Of a stretch of 64,000 nucleotides of DNA, positions 28,001 to 37,180 are shown one piece after another. Under the pieces are notes generated by a model. It saw only the letters and a list, made by a program, of their open reading frames with translations. It made no database searches and had not been told where the DNA came from. This DNA comes from Zingiber officinale (Eukaryota; Streptophyta; Magnoliopsida; Zingiberales; Zingiberaceae): assembly GCF_018446385.1 (NCBI RefSeq), contig NC_056001.1, positions 10,844,672 to 10,908,671 of the forward strand, in the 5' to 3' direction. Both the position numbers and the translations under genes were made by a program. How positions within the stretch are numbered: position 1 is the stretch's first letter; every line of letters starts with the position of its first letter.

Positions 28001-31000
28001 CTATCCTCCATTTCAACAACTTGTTTGTATTCTATGTAAGATATCTCTTTCAATCACTACATCATTTTATAAAAATGATCCTAAATACTTAAAACTCTTA
28101 ATTGCAAATAACTTGTGGTCTAATTGTCTCATTACGTTTAATATTACTAAACTTAAATCCATGTATCCTATTTTATGTTTTTACTCTACTAGGTCTAAAA
28201 TCTTTCATTTTTAGTATTTCACGTTAAGATTCTAGTTTAGCATTTACTTTTTCACATATCTTTTCTACCAAAACAATAAACAAAATGCACTACGGTACTA
28301 TGTCTTGAATGTGTCAAGTTTGTACATGATTAGTGTAAAAAGATAGAGACTTGTAGTTGATCTTGATGTAACTCTATCTTTATTAGAAATGTTTCAGTTA
28401 ATCCGCCTAAAATCTTTACTTTAGTCGTTATGTCATCATACATATACTTAAGTAGTTCAATATATGTTATGTCAACAAATCTTTTTTCTAGAATTTTCTA
28501 TCATAAGTTTTTTCAAGTCAATGAATATCATATGTAGATTTTGCTTTTACTCTTGATATTTTCAATTAGTTGTTTGAGAAGATGCATAGCCTCTATTGTC
28601 GACCTTCCTGACATGAGTCCAAATTAATTTTTAGTTACCACGGTCTCCTTCCTTAATCTATTTTCTATTATTCTTTTTAAAAGTTTGGTATGACTCATTA
28701 GCTTAATATCTCTATAATTTGTACAATTTTGTATGCCGTCCTTATTCTTTTATAAACAACAGTCAAATATTTTTTTCGTTTTCAATATTATATTACTTAA
28801 TTTTATAAGCCATTTATTATCTTGTTTCCCTAAACACTTTCATGCCTCTATAGTAATGTCATCCGGTTTAATAGTTTTTCCATTTTGTATCTCATTTAAA
28901 ACTTATTCTACTTTTGAAGTTTGAATTCTACGATAAAAATTTAAATTTTTAACTCATTTCACCTACTTAAATTACTTAAGTTAAGTTGGTCACCTAAACC
29001 TTCATTAAAAAGTTAATGAAAATATCTTTTCCATCGCTCTTTTATTTCCTCATCATTTACTAGTACTCTATTACATTCATATTTAATACATCTTATTTGA
29101 ATAAGATATCTTGTCTTCCTCTCTTTTACTTACCTTCTTTTGTATCCAATTTTCGATATAACCGTTCAAAAGTTTCATTCTTTACGTCATTTATTGTTTT
29201 TTAGCCTTTTTCTTGGTTATTGTATATTTTTTAAAATTTTCCTCGTTCTTACAAATATATAATTCTTTATAGGTTGTTCGTTTTTCCTTCATTTTCTCCT
29301 ATACTTTCTCATTCTATTATCAAGATTCCTTATTTAGTGGTGCATGTCCCTTAGACTTACCAAGTACACTCTTGACTACTATTTTTAACTTTGATATCAT
29401 CTTATCTCATGTTATATATATATTTCACCTAATATTTATGTTAGGACCAAAAGAATTCACATATCTTCATAATGGTATGATATTGTCCACTTTGGGTGTA
29501 AGTCTTTATGAATTTATTTTTGGGTTTCATTCAACAGACTTCATATCAATGGAGATATCTTTTATCTTTTAAATTTATAATCTTTTCCCGTGTATTTCTA
29601 ACATGAGACTTTGATTGTATTCCCAACCGTTTATACTCTTATTTTTTTCTTAAATATATTTTGCTTCCCATCCTTTAACTTCTACCATTTAATTATATCA
29701 GTCGTGCATATTTTCCTTCTATTGATATTATGAGTGAGTCGTATATCCAATACTACTAATCTATGTTTGATAGTTAAGTTTTTTCCAGAAATGACTTTAC
29801 AATCTTTACAAATCTTTCTATCTCTCTTCCTAACCATAAAAAAGTTAATTTACAATTTATTATTCTCACTTTTGAACCTGATAAAATATTCTTTTATTTT
29901 TTAAAAAACATATTAGCTAATATAAAATCATATGTTATCACAAAATCTAATATAGTTTTTTCTTTTTCATTTCTTATTCCAAACCCATAACTCTTATATA
30001 TCCATTCATATTCCTTATTTTTCACTTCGACATGTTTATTAAGATCGTCTCCTTTTAAAATCAATTTCATTTGGTGGAATATTTTGTAATACTTTATCTA
30101 GGTCGTCTTAAAATTTTGATTTGATATCTTTATCTAATCCTATTTGAGATGCATATATACTAATTACGTTCATAGTTTTTTTCGCTATTACTATCTTGAG
30201 AGCTATAATTCTATTCCATGTTCTAACCACTCTTATAACTTTATCGTTTAACGAACTATCTACAATGATATCCGCTTCATTTCTTGTTTTATTTTTTCCT
30301 ATGTACCATCATTTAAAACTCGAGTTTTCTATCATTTTTACATTCTCGCCTATTTATTTTTGTCTCTTGCACACACAAAATGCTAAGGGGGTGTTTGGTT
30401 TAGAGGGTTGGGGAATGAGGTAATGGATTCATTCTCAAATTTTGTGTTTGGTTGATGGGAATGGAATCAAGATTTTGGAATGAAATCCAAAATTTTGGAT
30501 ATGGATGAAACTCACCTCCTCCCTTGGGTTTTAATGAAATGAGAATAAGAATTAAGTTTGGACGAAAATACCCTTAGTATATTTGTTCAATTTTTCTTTC
30601 ATTTCACTCTCTCTCCTTGTTCTCTCTCATCATACTTTTTCTCTCCTCATTCTATCATCATATTTTCTCTCTCAACATACTTTCTCTCTCCTCATTCTCT
30701 CTCATCACACATTCTCTATCATTTTCTCTCTATATTATCTCTCATCACACACACACTTTCTCTCATTATTTTCTTTCTCTTCATTCTCTTCTCATTTTTC
30801 ATTATACTTTCTCTCTTATCATACTTCCTCTCTGCTCAAGCTCTCTTACCATACTCTCTCTCCATATTTCCTCTCATCACACTTTCTCTCTCTTCATTTT
30901 CTTCTATTACACTTTCTCTCCTCATTCTCTCTCATTACAGATTCTCTACCATTTTCTCTCTGTATTCTCTCTTATCATACATTCTCTCATTATTTTCTCT

Positions 31001-32588
31001 CTCTTCATTCTCTCCTTATTTTTTTAATCATACTTTCTCTCTCCTCAATTTCTCTTACCATACTCTTTCTCCATATTTCCTCTCATAATACTTTCTCTCT
31101 CTTCATTCTCTTCCATCACATTTTCTCTTCTCACATTTTCCCTTTCTTCATTTTTTCTCATTACACTTTTTCTCTCATCGAATTTTCTCATCATACTTTC
31201 TCTCCTCAATCTCTCATTTTCTCTTATCACACTTTCTCTCTTTTCATTTTTTCCTATCACTCTTTCTCTCTCAGCACACTTTCTCTCTCATCATACTTTT
31301 TCTCTTCTCAATCTCTCCTATCACGCTCTCTCTTCTCATTTTCTTTCATCACGCTTTCCCTCTTTTTAATTTTTCCCATCACACTCTCTCTTATCATACT
31401 TTCTCTCTCATCATTCTCTTATCATATGTTTCTCTCACATTCAACTTTCTTTTCCATCTAATTTTTTCTCTTATTTTCTTCTAAGGGTAAAAAAAAAGTT
31501 AAGTTAATTTCGATTGAAAATATTCAGCTAACCAAACATTATTTTTAAGAATGATACCCAAGCTCATACTCATTTCCATTTCATAATACTATAATACTCA
31601 TTCCCATTCCGATTCCTAGGAGAGAATCAAACGCCACCTAATTATTCTTTTAATCATCGTATCTGCTACCTCTATTGTTTTACTAATGAGGATTCCTATG
31701 TTTCACGTTCTAAATTTTAGACTATTAGTTTTTCTATAATATTTATTTTTATTCAACTTATGGTGTGAGAACTCTTGTGTATTTAATACTACATCTAAGT
31801 TCTTATGGAGATATATTTAACATTACATTCGAGTTCTTGATATGTATTGACCTTTGTTGAGATGCTACAGTCGGATCTTGTAACATATTTTTTCAAAGAA
31901 CAATTTAATATTAATACAATAATTTAATGATTCATTTATGGAACATTTATCTTAGTTTAATGTTGATTGATAATTTAACGTAACCTTCATTCTTTATCGA
32001 GCTTAGGATCGGCTATGATAAAGTAATTTGTCATGGGCGGATGGGCGGAGTTACAAGCATGTTCCTAGAGTTTAAATATGTAACGAAATTCCTAGAGTTT
32101 AAATTTTCTACCAAGTGAACTACTACGCTTTGAGAAAGAAAATTGGTTTACAATTTTTACATAAACCACCCGATAACTTTCGTTTGGAAAGTTTAAAATC
32201 ACATACCTGTGCTCTGTGATGCTTCTGTCGTTAATAAGGGAGTTGTAACATATATCAACAAACATGCACAGTTCGTTTATCATGATTATATTTTTGTTTT
32301 TATTTTGCATATTCAGCCTGTATGTTCTGACACTATCTAAAATGACGACTTGAATCAAGCTTACTAATTATATCTGTTTCCTGACAATACGATATTTTGC
32401 AGGTTATGCTGGTAGCTGGTGACCACAGAGTGGGCATTTTTGCCAAAGAACACATCGAAGCTGGTGAAGAGCTCTTTTATGATTATCGCTATGGACCTGA
32501 CCAGGCACCTGCATGGGCAAGAAAACCTGAAGGTTCAAAAAGAGATGACTCGTCAGTTTCTCATAGCCGCGCGCATAAAGTGGCTTGA
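13007..32588 (+). CDS. EZ1-like: Enhancer-of-zeste H3K27 methyltransferase, SWN/EZ1 type (PRC2 catalytic subunit)
   Basis: Seventeen exons, all with GT-AG borders and matching phases: 13007-13054, 13161-13262, 13342-13679, 15368-15529, 16065-16149, 16330-16485, 16591-16638, 16731-16802, 17727-18454, 19219-19366, 19953-20173, 20614-20745, 22099-22189, 22277-22324, 22398-22526, 22864-22941, 32403-32588. They encode 923 residues, against about 850-900 for Arabidopsis SWN and CLF. Order: N-terminal EZH region ([14 protein letters not shown] near residue 60), conserved [13 protein letters not shown] (about 298-310), an acidic/serine-rich middle (exon 9), SANT-like region ([19 protein letters not shown], about 561-580), Cys-rich CXC domain (about 677-750), and SET domain (about 765-890) with NHSSNPNC and ELFYDYRYG. 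The C-terminus [10 protein letters not shown] with a basic end fits SWN/EZ1 rather than CLF. The protein trimethylates H3K27 in PRC2. The least certain border is the acceptor of exon 9. Confidence 0.93.
16803..17726. other. E(z) intron 8, possible repeat remnant
   Basis: AT-rich intron with an internal near-duplication of a phrase containing TACTTGGGATCTA (about 16,867 and 16,960), suggesting old repeat-derived DNA. Boundaries are not recognisable. The open frame running into exon 9 from 17,616 is intronic up to the acceptor before 17727. Confidence 0.3.
18485..18565 (-). mobile_element. 45 bp RTE 3'-end insertion with 18 bp target duplication
   Basis: Intron 9 of E(z) has a perfect 18 bp duplication starting CTTCATGTGAAAG at 18485-18502 and 18548-18565. 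Between them lie only 45 bp: an ACA repeat followed by CTTATCCCATTAGGTG. That is the minus-strand 3' terminus of the RTE LINE family seen at 23.2 kb. It is an extremely 5'-truncated retrotransposition event. Confidence 0.8.
23150..23257 (-). mobile_element. Truncated RTE LINE 3' end
   Basis: About 100 bp beginning with a CAACAACAACC tract followed by ATCCCACTAGGTGGAATCG and TATATGGATC, the terminal sequence of the RTE family in minus orientation. It directly abuts the 3' end of the larger copy that follows. Confidence 0.65.
23258..27590 (-). mobile_element. RTE-clade LINE copy 1 (degenerate, antisense to E(z))
   Basis: The 3' terminus (TTG tail, read on minus) is at about 23,258. Reading towards higher coordinates gives reverse-transcriptase remnants on the minus strand at 24,055-24,273 (peptide with KDMYENVTT and [15 protein letters not shown], like the RTE palm region with its GLHQGSALSP motif decayed) and endonuclease remnants at 25,323-25,574 ([23 protein letters not shown], like the RTE endonuclease QIDYILV...QHRLVV block). 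Removing the 1,180 bp nested MITE leaves about 3.15 kb, near the usual 3.2 kb of plant RTE elements. Frames are broken by many stops, so it is inactive. The 5' border at about 27,590 comes from comparison with copy 2. Confidence 0.8.
25524..26709. mobile_element. Tourist-like MITE with homopurine core, copy 1
   Basis: An element at 25527-26706 (1,180 bp) is bounded by TAA duplications at 25524-25526 and 26707-26709. Termini GGTGGTGTTTGGTT and, reversed, GGTGACGTTTGGTT form imperfect inverted repeats. The TAA duplication and these ends fit PIF/Harbinger (Tourist) MITEs. The core, about 25,680-26,510, is almost pure A/G on the + strand, made of variants of GAGAGAAAGTGTGATGAGA. Lack of T keeps two overlapping minus-strand frames open for 290 codons; these are compositional artefacts. 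It is inserted in the endonuclease part of LINE copy 1. Confidence 0.8.
27590..31985 (-). mobile_element. RTE-clade LINE copy 2 (degenerate, antisense to E(z))
   Basis: Same family, orientation and order as copy 1, head to tail with it. On the minus strand, 27,738-28,019 gives the RTE C-terminal block ([50 protein letters not shown]), which matches the conserved region after the RT of plant RTE elements. The sequence then parallels copy 1 up to about 31,985. Subtracting the nested MITE leaves about 3.1 kb. A segment at about 29,440-29,630 is foreign and belongs to the dispersed repeat also found at 32.8 and 33.8 kb. Multiple stops show it is dead. Confidence 0.8.
30384..31641. mobile_element. 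Tourist-like MITE with homopurine core, copy 2 (inverted)
   Basis: An element at 30387-31638 (1,252 bp) has TAA duplications at 30384-30386 and 31639-31641. Ends are GGGGGTGTTTGGTTTAG and, reversed, GGTGGCGTTTGATTCTC, so its right end corresponds to the left end of copy 1. The core, about 30,590-31,480, is pyrimidine-rich on +, also showing opposite orientation to copy 1. It sits at a different position of its LINE host than copy 1, so the two insertions were independent. Open frames of 176-292 codons here are composition artefacts. Confidence 0.8.
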
Positions 32589-33035
32589 AAATTTAGTTTT
32601 CATTACAGAAATTCTGTCTATTAATTGTGCCGATTAATTTCACAATCTACCGTAGTTGATTTTTGCGTGAATATATTAAATATATAGTAAATAAAGTTTA
32701 ACTAGTCTTTATAAATGCCATTATCTAGTAAATGAGATTTATGTGAGGATGTTTACGTATGTTTATAATGATTTGATATTATTGTCTATTTTAAATCTTA
32801 GTATTTATGATTTCGCTTTTGGATTTTATTCAAAGTATCTCATTCAATTGAGATATCATATATCCTCTTAAATTTATGATCTTTTCTAAAATTTTCTAAT
32901 ATAGAATTTTAATTGAATCATAACAATTCTCCTTTTAAATAAAAGACCATCATTATTCTTATGATTTGGATTTCCCCGTGAGCATTCAATCATTTTTGAG
33001 TTATTCCGGGTCTCTCCATGAGTATCCGGTCACTC

Positions 33036-33325
33036 TAGTCATGTTGACTTGCTCCGGGCCTTCCCACAAGCATCTGGATTTGGTCACTCTCTATTTGCTT
33101 TGGATTTTTCCGTGAGCATTCGGTCACCCTGACTTGCTCTAGATCTTCTCGCAAGCATTCGGTCATCCTGACTTGCTCTCTAGTCATGTTGACTTGCTCC
33201 GGGCCTTCCCACAAGCATCTGGATTTGGTCACTCTCTATTTGTTTCGGATTTTTCCGTGAGCATTCGGTCACCCTGACTTGCTCTAGATCTTCTCGCAAG
33301 CATTCGGTCATCCTGACTTGCTCCA
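33036..33325 (+). repeat. 145 bp tandem duplication
   Basis: The block beginning TAGTCATGTTGACTTGCTCC at 33036 is repeated at 33181 with very few changes, period 145 bp, within the dispersed repeat. Confidence 0.85.
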
Positions 33326-33369
33326 GGTCTTCCCGTAATTTTGTTTAAGGTCATCCCACATGACATTTG

Positions 33370-33825
33370 GTCTGGAATAGGGGTGTAAACGAACCGAATC
33401 GATTCGAATATGTAGAAAAATCTAAGGCTCGAATTCGGCTCGAAATAGGTATATTCGAGCTCGATTCGAAGTTAGAAAAATTCAAAATTTTTTGTTCGAG
33501 TATGGTTCGAATTAGTGCTCGGGTTCGAATTCGATTCGAAAGATTCGAACATGTTCATGAACTATTCGAATTATTAATCGAAAATAGGTACTCAAAAGGC
33601 TCAAAATTTATTTATTTAATATATATTTAACTTATATTAATAAAATATTAAAACTCGCGAGCGGCTCGCGAACTATTAAACAATATAATTTGAGCTCGAG
33701 TTCGATTAAAAAAAAATTCGAACATGGGCTCGAATTCGATAAATTCGAATACGAATCAAATATTTTTCGATCCGGCTCAAAAAGCTCGCGAGCCGGCTCG
33801 ATTCGTTTACACCCCTAGTATGGAC
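33370..33825. mobile_element. hAT-type MITE with long palindromic ends
   Basis: An element at 33378-33817 (440 bp) begins TAGGGGTGTAAACGAACCGA and ends with the reverse complement of its first 16 bases (TTCGTTTACACCCCTA). The flanks GTCTGGAA (33370-33377) and GTATGGAC (33818-33825) match at 6 of 8 positions, consistent with an aged 8 bp hAT duplication. The interior is rich in TTCGAA/TCGAAT motifs on both strands, and no protein is encoded. It splits the dispersed repeat around it. Confidence 0.75.
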
Positions 33826-35070
33826 CATAATTTTGATACCATTTGTTGTGACCAAAAGATGTTCACATATTTCCATAATGACATGATATTGTTCACTTCG
33901 GGCCTAAGCTCTCGTGGTTTTACTCTTGGGCTATACCCAAAAGGTAATATAGATATCTTACATCCTTTTAAACCCATGATTTTTTTTAAAAAATTTTTTT
34001 AATGTGAGACTTTGATTGAATCCAAACAATCCTCCCCTCAAACGAAAAATAATCATTACTCTCATGGTTTGAACCTCTCCACGAGTATCTAGTCATTTTT
34101 GACTTACTTCATATTTCTCCACAAGCATTCGGTCACCTTGACCTGCTCCGGGCCTTCTCGTGAGCATCTGAATCCGATCACCCTCACCTGCTCTGGGCAT
34201 TCCCACGAGCATCCGGTCACCTTGATATACTCCGGACCTTACCTGCAGACATCCGATTATCCTGACCTTGCTTTGAACCTCACCGCGAGCATCTAGTCAT
34301 CTTAATATGCTCCGAGCCCACTATCAATTTTGTTCAAGATCATCCCATATGGTATCTAATTTGAATTATTACTTTGATATCATTTATTATGCTTAAAAAT
34401 ATTAACATATCTCCATAATAATATAATATTATCTATTTTAATTTAAATCCTTATAATTTTAGTCTTAAATTCTATCTTAAAAAAACCTCATTTCAATATA
34501 AATATTTTAATATGAAATTATTAATTGAATCCAAACAATCTGCCTCGTCTTTGATGATACAAAGCCTATGTATCTCAGGTCCAGTTTAAGGTGATGCAAG
34601 AATTTCCCAATATATTTAGTTTTTTAATATTCACTAGGAAAAAAAAAAGAAAAAAAAAGCGATATTTCAACTGTATTGAATTCTAGCTATTTAGCAAGTG
34701 GTGGACCTCATAGTTGAATTCTTTTTAAAAAACCAAAAAAGGCATCATCTGAAACCCTTGAAATAGTCAAAGTGATATAATATGTTAAGAATTTGTTGCC
34801 CATCAGTAACGAAAAACTAATACTTTGATAACTTGATCTTATCATTATAACCACTATCATAATTCCGTATGTTTAACCACAAATACAACAACAAGCAGCA
34901 ATACACAATTCAAAGACAAACTAAATTACAACAATGATCAAGCACACCAAAACATATCTTGATCAAACCATAAACAAGCAACCTAACAGATCACATAGTA
35001 GAGGACCTTCATGGACATAAAAAGATGTTTACAGCTTCAACCAATTGCTTCCCTCATAAAACACGATCAT

Positions 35071-35481
35071 TCAGAGCTGGAAGTTGCCATCATCATTCGC
35101 CATGATCAACTGCGAGGGACAAGGAAGCTGCCATGGCATCAGTAGCGGGTCTGGAGCCATTAGCACATCAATCGATATCCCGCTTATCTGCTCCATCATT
35201 CGGATCGTCGAATTCAGAAACTGCAACCTCTCTTTCAGCGAGTTCAACTCGTATCTCAAGACAGTGTTGTTGGACTCCAAAAGCATGTTGTGCTGTGTCA
35301 GCGTATTGGTCTGCAACAGGAGCTGATCGTTTTGGCACTTGAGCTCTGATATTTGGCTTTTCAGATCATGCAGTTGCTGCTGCTTCCTCATCCTCGACCG
35401 CTTTGCCGACTCGCGGTTCGAGAGCATTCGCTTTCGCTTCTTTTCATCGCCGGCAACATGTGGATCTCCTTCAGCAAACAT
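35071..35481 (-). CDS. Group S1 bZIP transcription factor (bZIP11/44/53-like)
   Basis: Intronless 136-residue protein on minus, ATG at 35481. The basic region (about residues 12-35) contains NRESAKRSRMRKQ with the N-x7-R signature that contacts ACGT-type DNA boxes. It is followed by a long zipper with heptad-spaced Leu/Ile/Met (about 36-95). Small size, absence of introns and the conserved peptide upstream place it in group S1, whose members heterodimerise with group C bZIPs and control sugar and amino-acid metabolism under low energy. The C-terminus is short and ends DDGNFQL. Regulation by the upstream ORF is described separately. It sits alone between repeat-derived spacer and the Mutator-like element. 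Confidence 0.93.
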   Translation of the reverse strand: MFAEGDPHVAGDEKKRKRMLSNRESAKRSRMRKQQQLHDLKSQISELKCQNDQLLLQTNTLTQHNMLLESNNTVLRYELNSLKERLQFLNSTIRMMEQISGISIDVLMAPDPLLMPWQLPCPSQLIMANDDGNFQL

Positions 35482-35579
35482 GGTCTTTTGGAGGATTTGT
35501 ATTGAATTTTAACTGCAAAAATCTGGTTCTCCTTGGAGAGAATGGAACGAGCTAGAATGGCGTCGTGCGGGAGTGCAGG

Positions 35580-35651
35580 TCAATGGATGGAGTAGAACCA
35601 GTAGAGGAACGCAACTGAGAAGGACTGGAGGAAGCAGAAATGGAACGTCAT
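35580..35651 (-). promoter_or_regulatory. Sucrose-control uORF of the bZIP mRNA
   Basis: A 23-codon upstream ORF in the bZIP leader (ATG 35651-35649, stop TGA 35582-35580) ends about 98 nt before the main ATG. Its C-terminal half, LQSFSVAFLYWFYS, matches the conserved SC-peptide of S1 bZIP genes (QSFSV-x-FLYWFY). In that family the nascent peptide stalls ribosomes when sucrose is high and represses translation of the main frame. It is too short for ordinary ORF calling, and there is no in-frame ATG further upstream because a TGA precedes it. The N-terminal extension found in some relatives is absent. Confidence 0.92.
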
Positions 35652-35656
35652 GAGGT

Positions 35657-35869
35657 CTATAAGATTGTTGTATCACTGAACATTATGAAGGACCCAGCCG
35701 CTTTTTCTGATGATTCAAAATCTGCAACTGCAAAATAGTTTAGAACAGATGACTTTATAATCGAAACAGAACAAAAAAAAACTACTAAAGCTTCTATTAC
35801 TCTTCCGATTGAAGATCCTTGGAGGATCTCAAGAACGGGTATCAGGAACTTGAGACGAAGATAATCCAC
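35657..35869 (-). other. Possible additional upstream ORF in the bZIP leader
   Basis: A 70-codon ATG-initiated frame ends 5 bases before the SC-uORF start. S1 bZIP leaders usually carry two to four uORFs, so it could be one if the transcript starts upstream of 35,869. The sequence shows no conserved family motif. Confidence 0.35.
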
Positions 35870-36769
35870 CGCAAGAAATTGGAGAGGAGGAGAGGGAGGA
35901 AAGGAATAGGATATACTTGGTCTATGAAGGTGGGAATAAGCCGGGAATGAGTTATCAAGAAGAAGGTTTCGTCATTTTACAGATTAAATAATCTTGAGTG
36001 AAAAAGAAATATCTTGCCGGATGAGAAACCAATGCAACAACTTCGTGGATTTCTTCATCACCATTAAAATATAGCTAAACAAGAACATTAATTAAGCTAA
36101 CAAGTGGCCTTGGTGATGTAACCAATATTCTATATATCTTCCTTGAAGTTTAAGGAAACAAGCTTGGCGCCGTCAGCAAAGTTTATAAATTCAAGAAATA
36201 AATGGCAAATTTGACTGGGTAAGGAAACTGATAAGAAAGTTGCGGGAGTTCAAGCAGTGGAATCCGATTCCAATAGAAAAAAGGCGGCGAGGAAGATTCC
36301 TTCACTAGATGCCATCTGATTCGTTGACCGCGTGAAGAATAATTATAGATTGAGTAGCAATTTGCAATAGAGCTTGACGTACCAAGTGATGCAATTTTTT
36401 GAAAATAAGCAGTATTCTCATCGATTCCAACTTAGATCTTTGTTGCCAATGAGCAACTTTGCTGTATAATAAACTATCCAATTCACTTCTCAAGGATATT
36501 AAATATATCTGATGTGAATGATCGATAAGGGTTCACGTGGGCCCTTGATCCGGTCAACATGGAATCCTGATGACACCCCTAGGACTTGGTCAACGTAAAA
36601 ATTATGTAGCGGTATTCCATCTTCAAAGACGATCCAACTTCTGAAGCGATCCGAGTTGTCGACCCGCGCACCTCTCTAGTTCTAGACGTACAGCGGTTAC
36701 TAAAATTAAAGGGCAGGGTGGTTATAATAAAACCCTTTAATGATCCTTTAATAATCCATGAATGACTCA
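35870..36769. other. bZIP upstream region and spacer
   Basis: Probable bZIP promoter followed by spacer up to the Mutator-like element. A perfect G-box CACGTG occurs at 36534-36539, about 1 kb upstream of the main bZIP ATG; whether it acts here is unknown. No supported gene. Confidence 0.4.
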
Positions 36770-36778
36770 TTAATAAAT

Positions 36779-36857
36779 CGGTAATTTATCAAAAGGCATA
36801 CTACAGTTAATGTATTTGCCAAAAAACGCATCACAGTTTTGTATTTATCAAAAGGCG
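36779..36857 (+). repeat. Left terminal inverted repeat of the MULE
   Basis: Starts CGGTAATTTATCAAAAGGC. It contains three spaced copies of a (G/T)(T/C)CAAAA-type motif (ATCAAAAGGC, GCCAAAAAAC, ATCAAAAGGC), which could be transposase contact sites. It matches the reverse complement of 51911-51989 except at six transitions. Confidence 0.93.
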
Positions 36858-37180
36858 CAGGTAAGTGATGTATATTACCGAATATAACCCTACCGCCAAC
36901 CAACACCTCTGATCAGTCATCAATTCCCAGGCATCCGAACCACATTTTTAAAAAACTTAGATATTAAAAAAAAACGATCAATAGGGTACCTCCCTCCTTC
37001 GTGACATGCGAGTGCAGCTTGGTCTTGTGAAACCCTAGTTTAGTGTTCTTGAGCCATCAGTTCGAGTTTTTCTCAAGCGCCATCTAGCTAGCATTTCAAT
37101 TTAATTAAAAACCAAGAGTGTTCGTGAGTCATCAGTGAAGGATTCTAGGGTTTACATTACATTAATCAGCTAGTATCATA

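Larger units (their letters stand above)
22942..32402 (+). other. Giant last intron of E(z), 9.46 kb
   Basis: Donor after YAK at 22941 and acceptor before VMLVAGD at 32403. The intron splits the SET domain immediately after the NHSSNPNC motif. It is filled with a short LINE 3' fragment, two large antisense RTE LINEs and two nested MITEs listed separately. All other E(z) introns are 1.7 kb or less. Confidence 0.9.
32589..34990. repeat. Spacer built from a dispersed repeat family
   Basis: The E(z) 3' UTR is followed by a repeat recognisable by phrases such as GAGCATTCGGTCACC, TTGACTTGCTCCGGGCC and GAGACTTTGATTGAATCC. Two partial copies lie at about 32,750-33,370 and 33,820-34,560, and another fragment lies inside LINE copy 2 (about 29,440-29,630). 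No coding capacity; likely a non-autonomous LTR-type or unclassified dispersed repeat. No gene is supported before the bZIP 3' UTR. Confidence 0.5.

Noticed and set aside
30558..31461. Open frames of 136-292 codons on +
   Set aside because: Same artefact in the inverted MITE copy; no domain, no supported start context.
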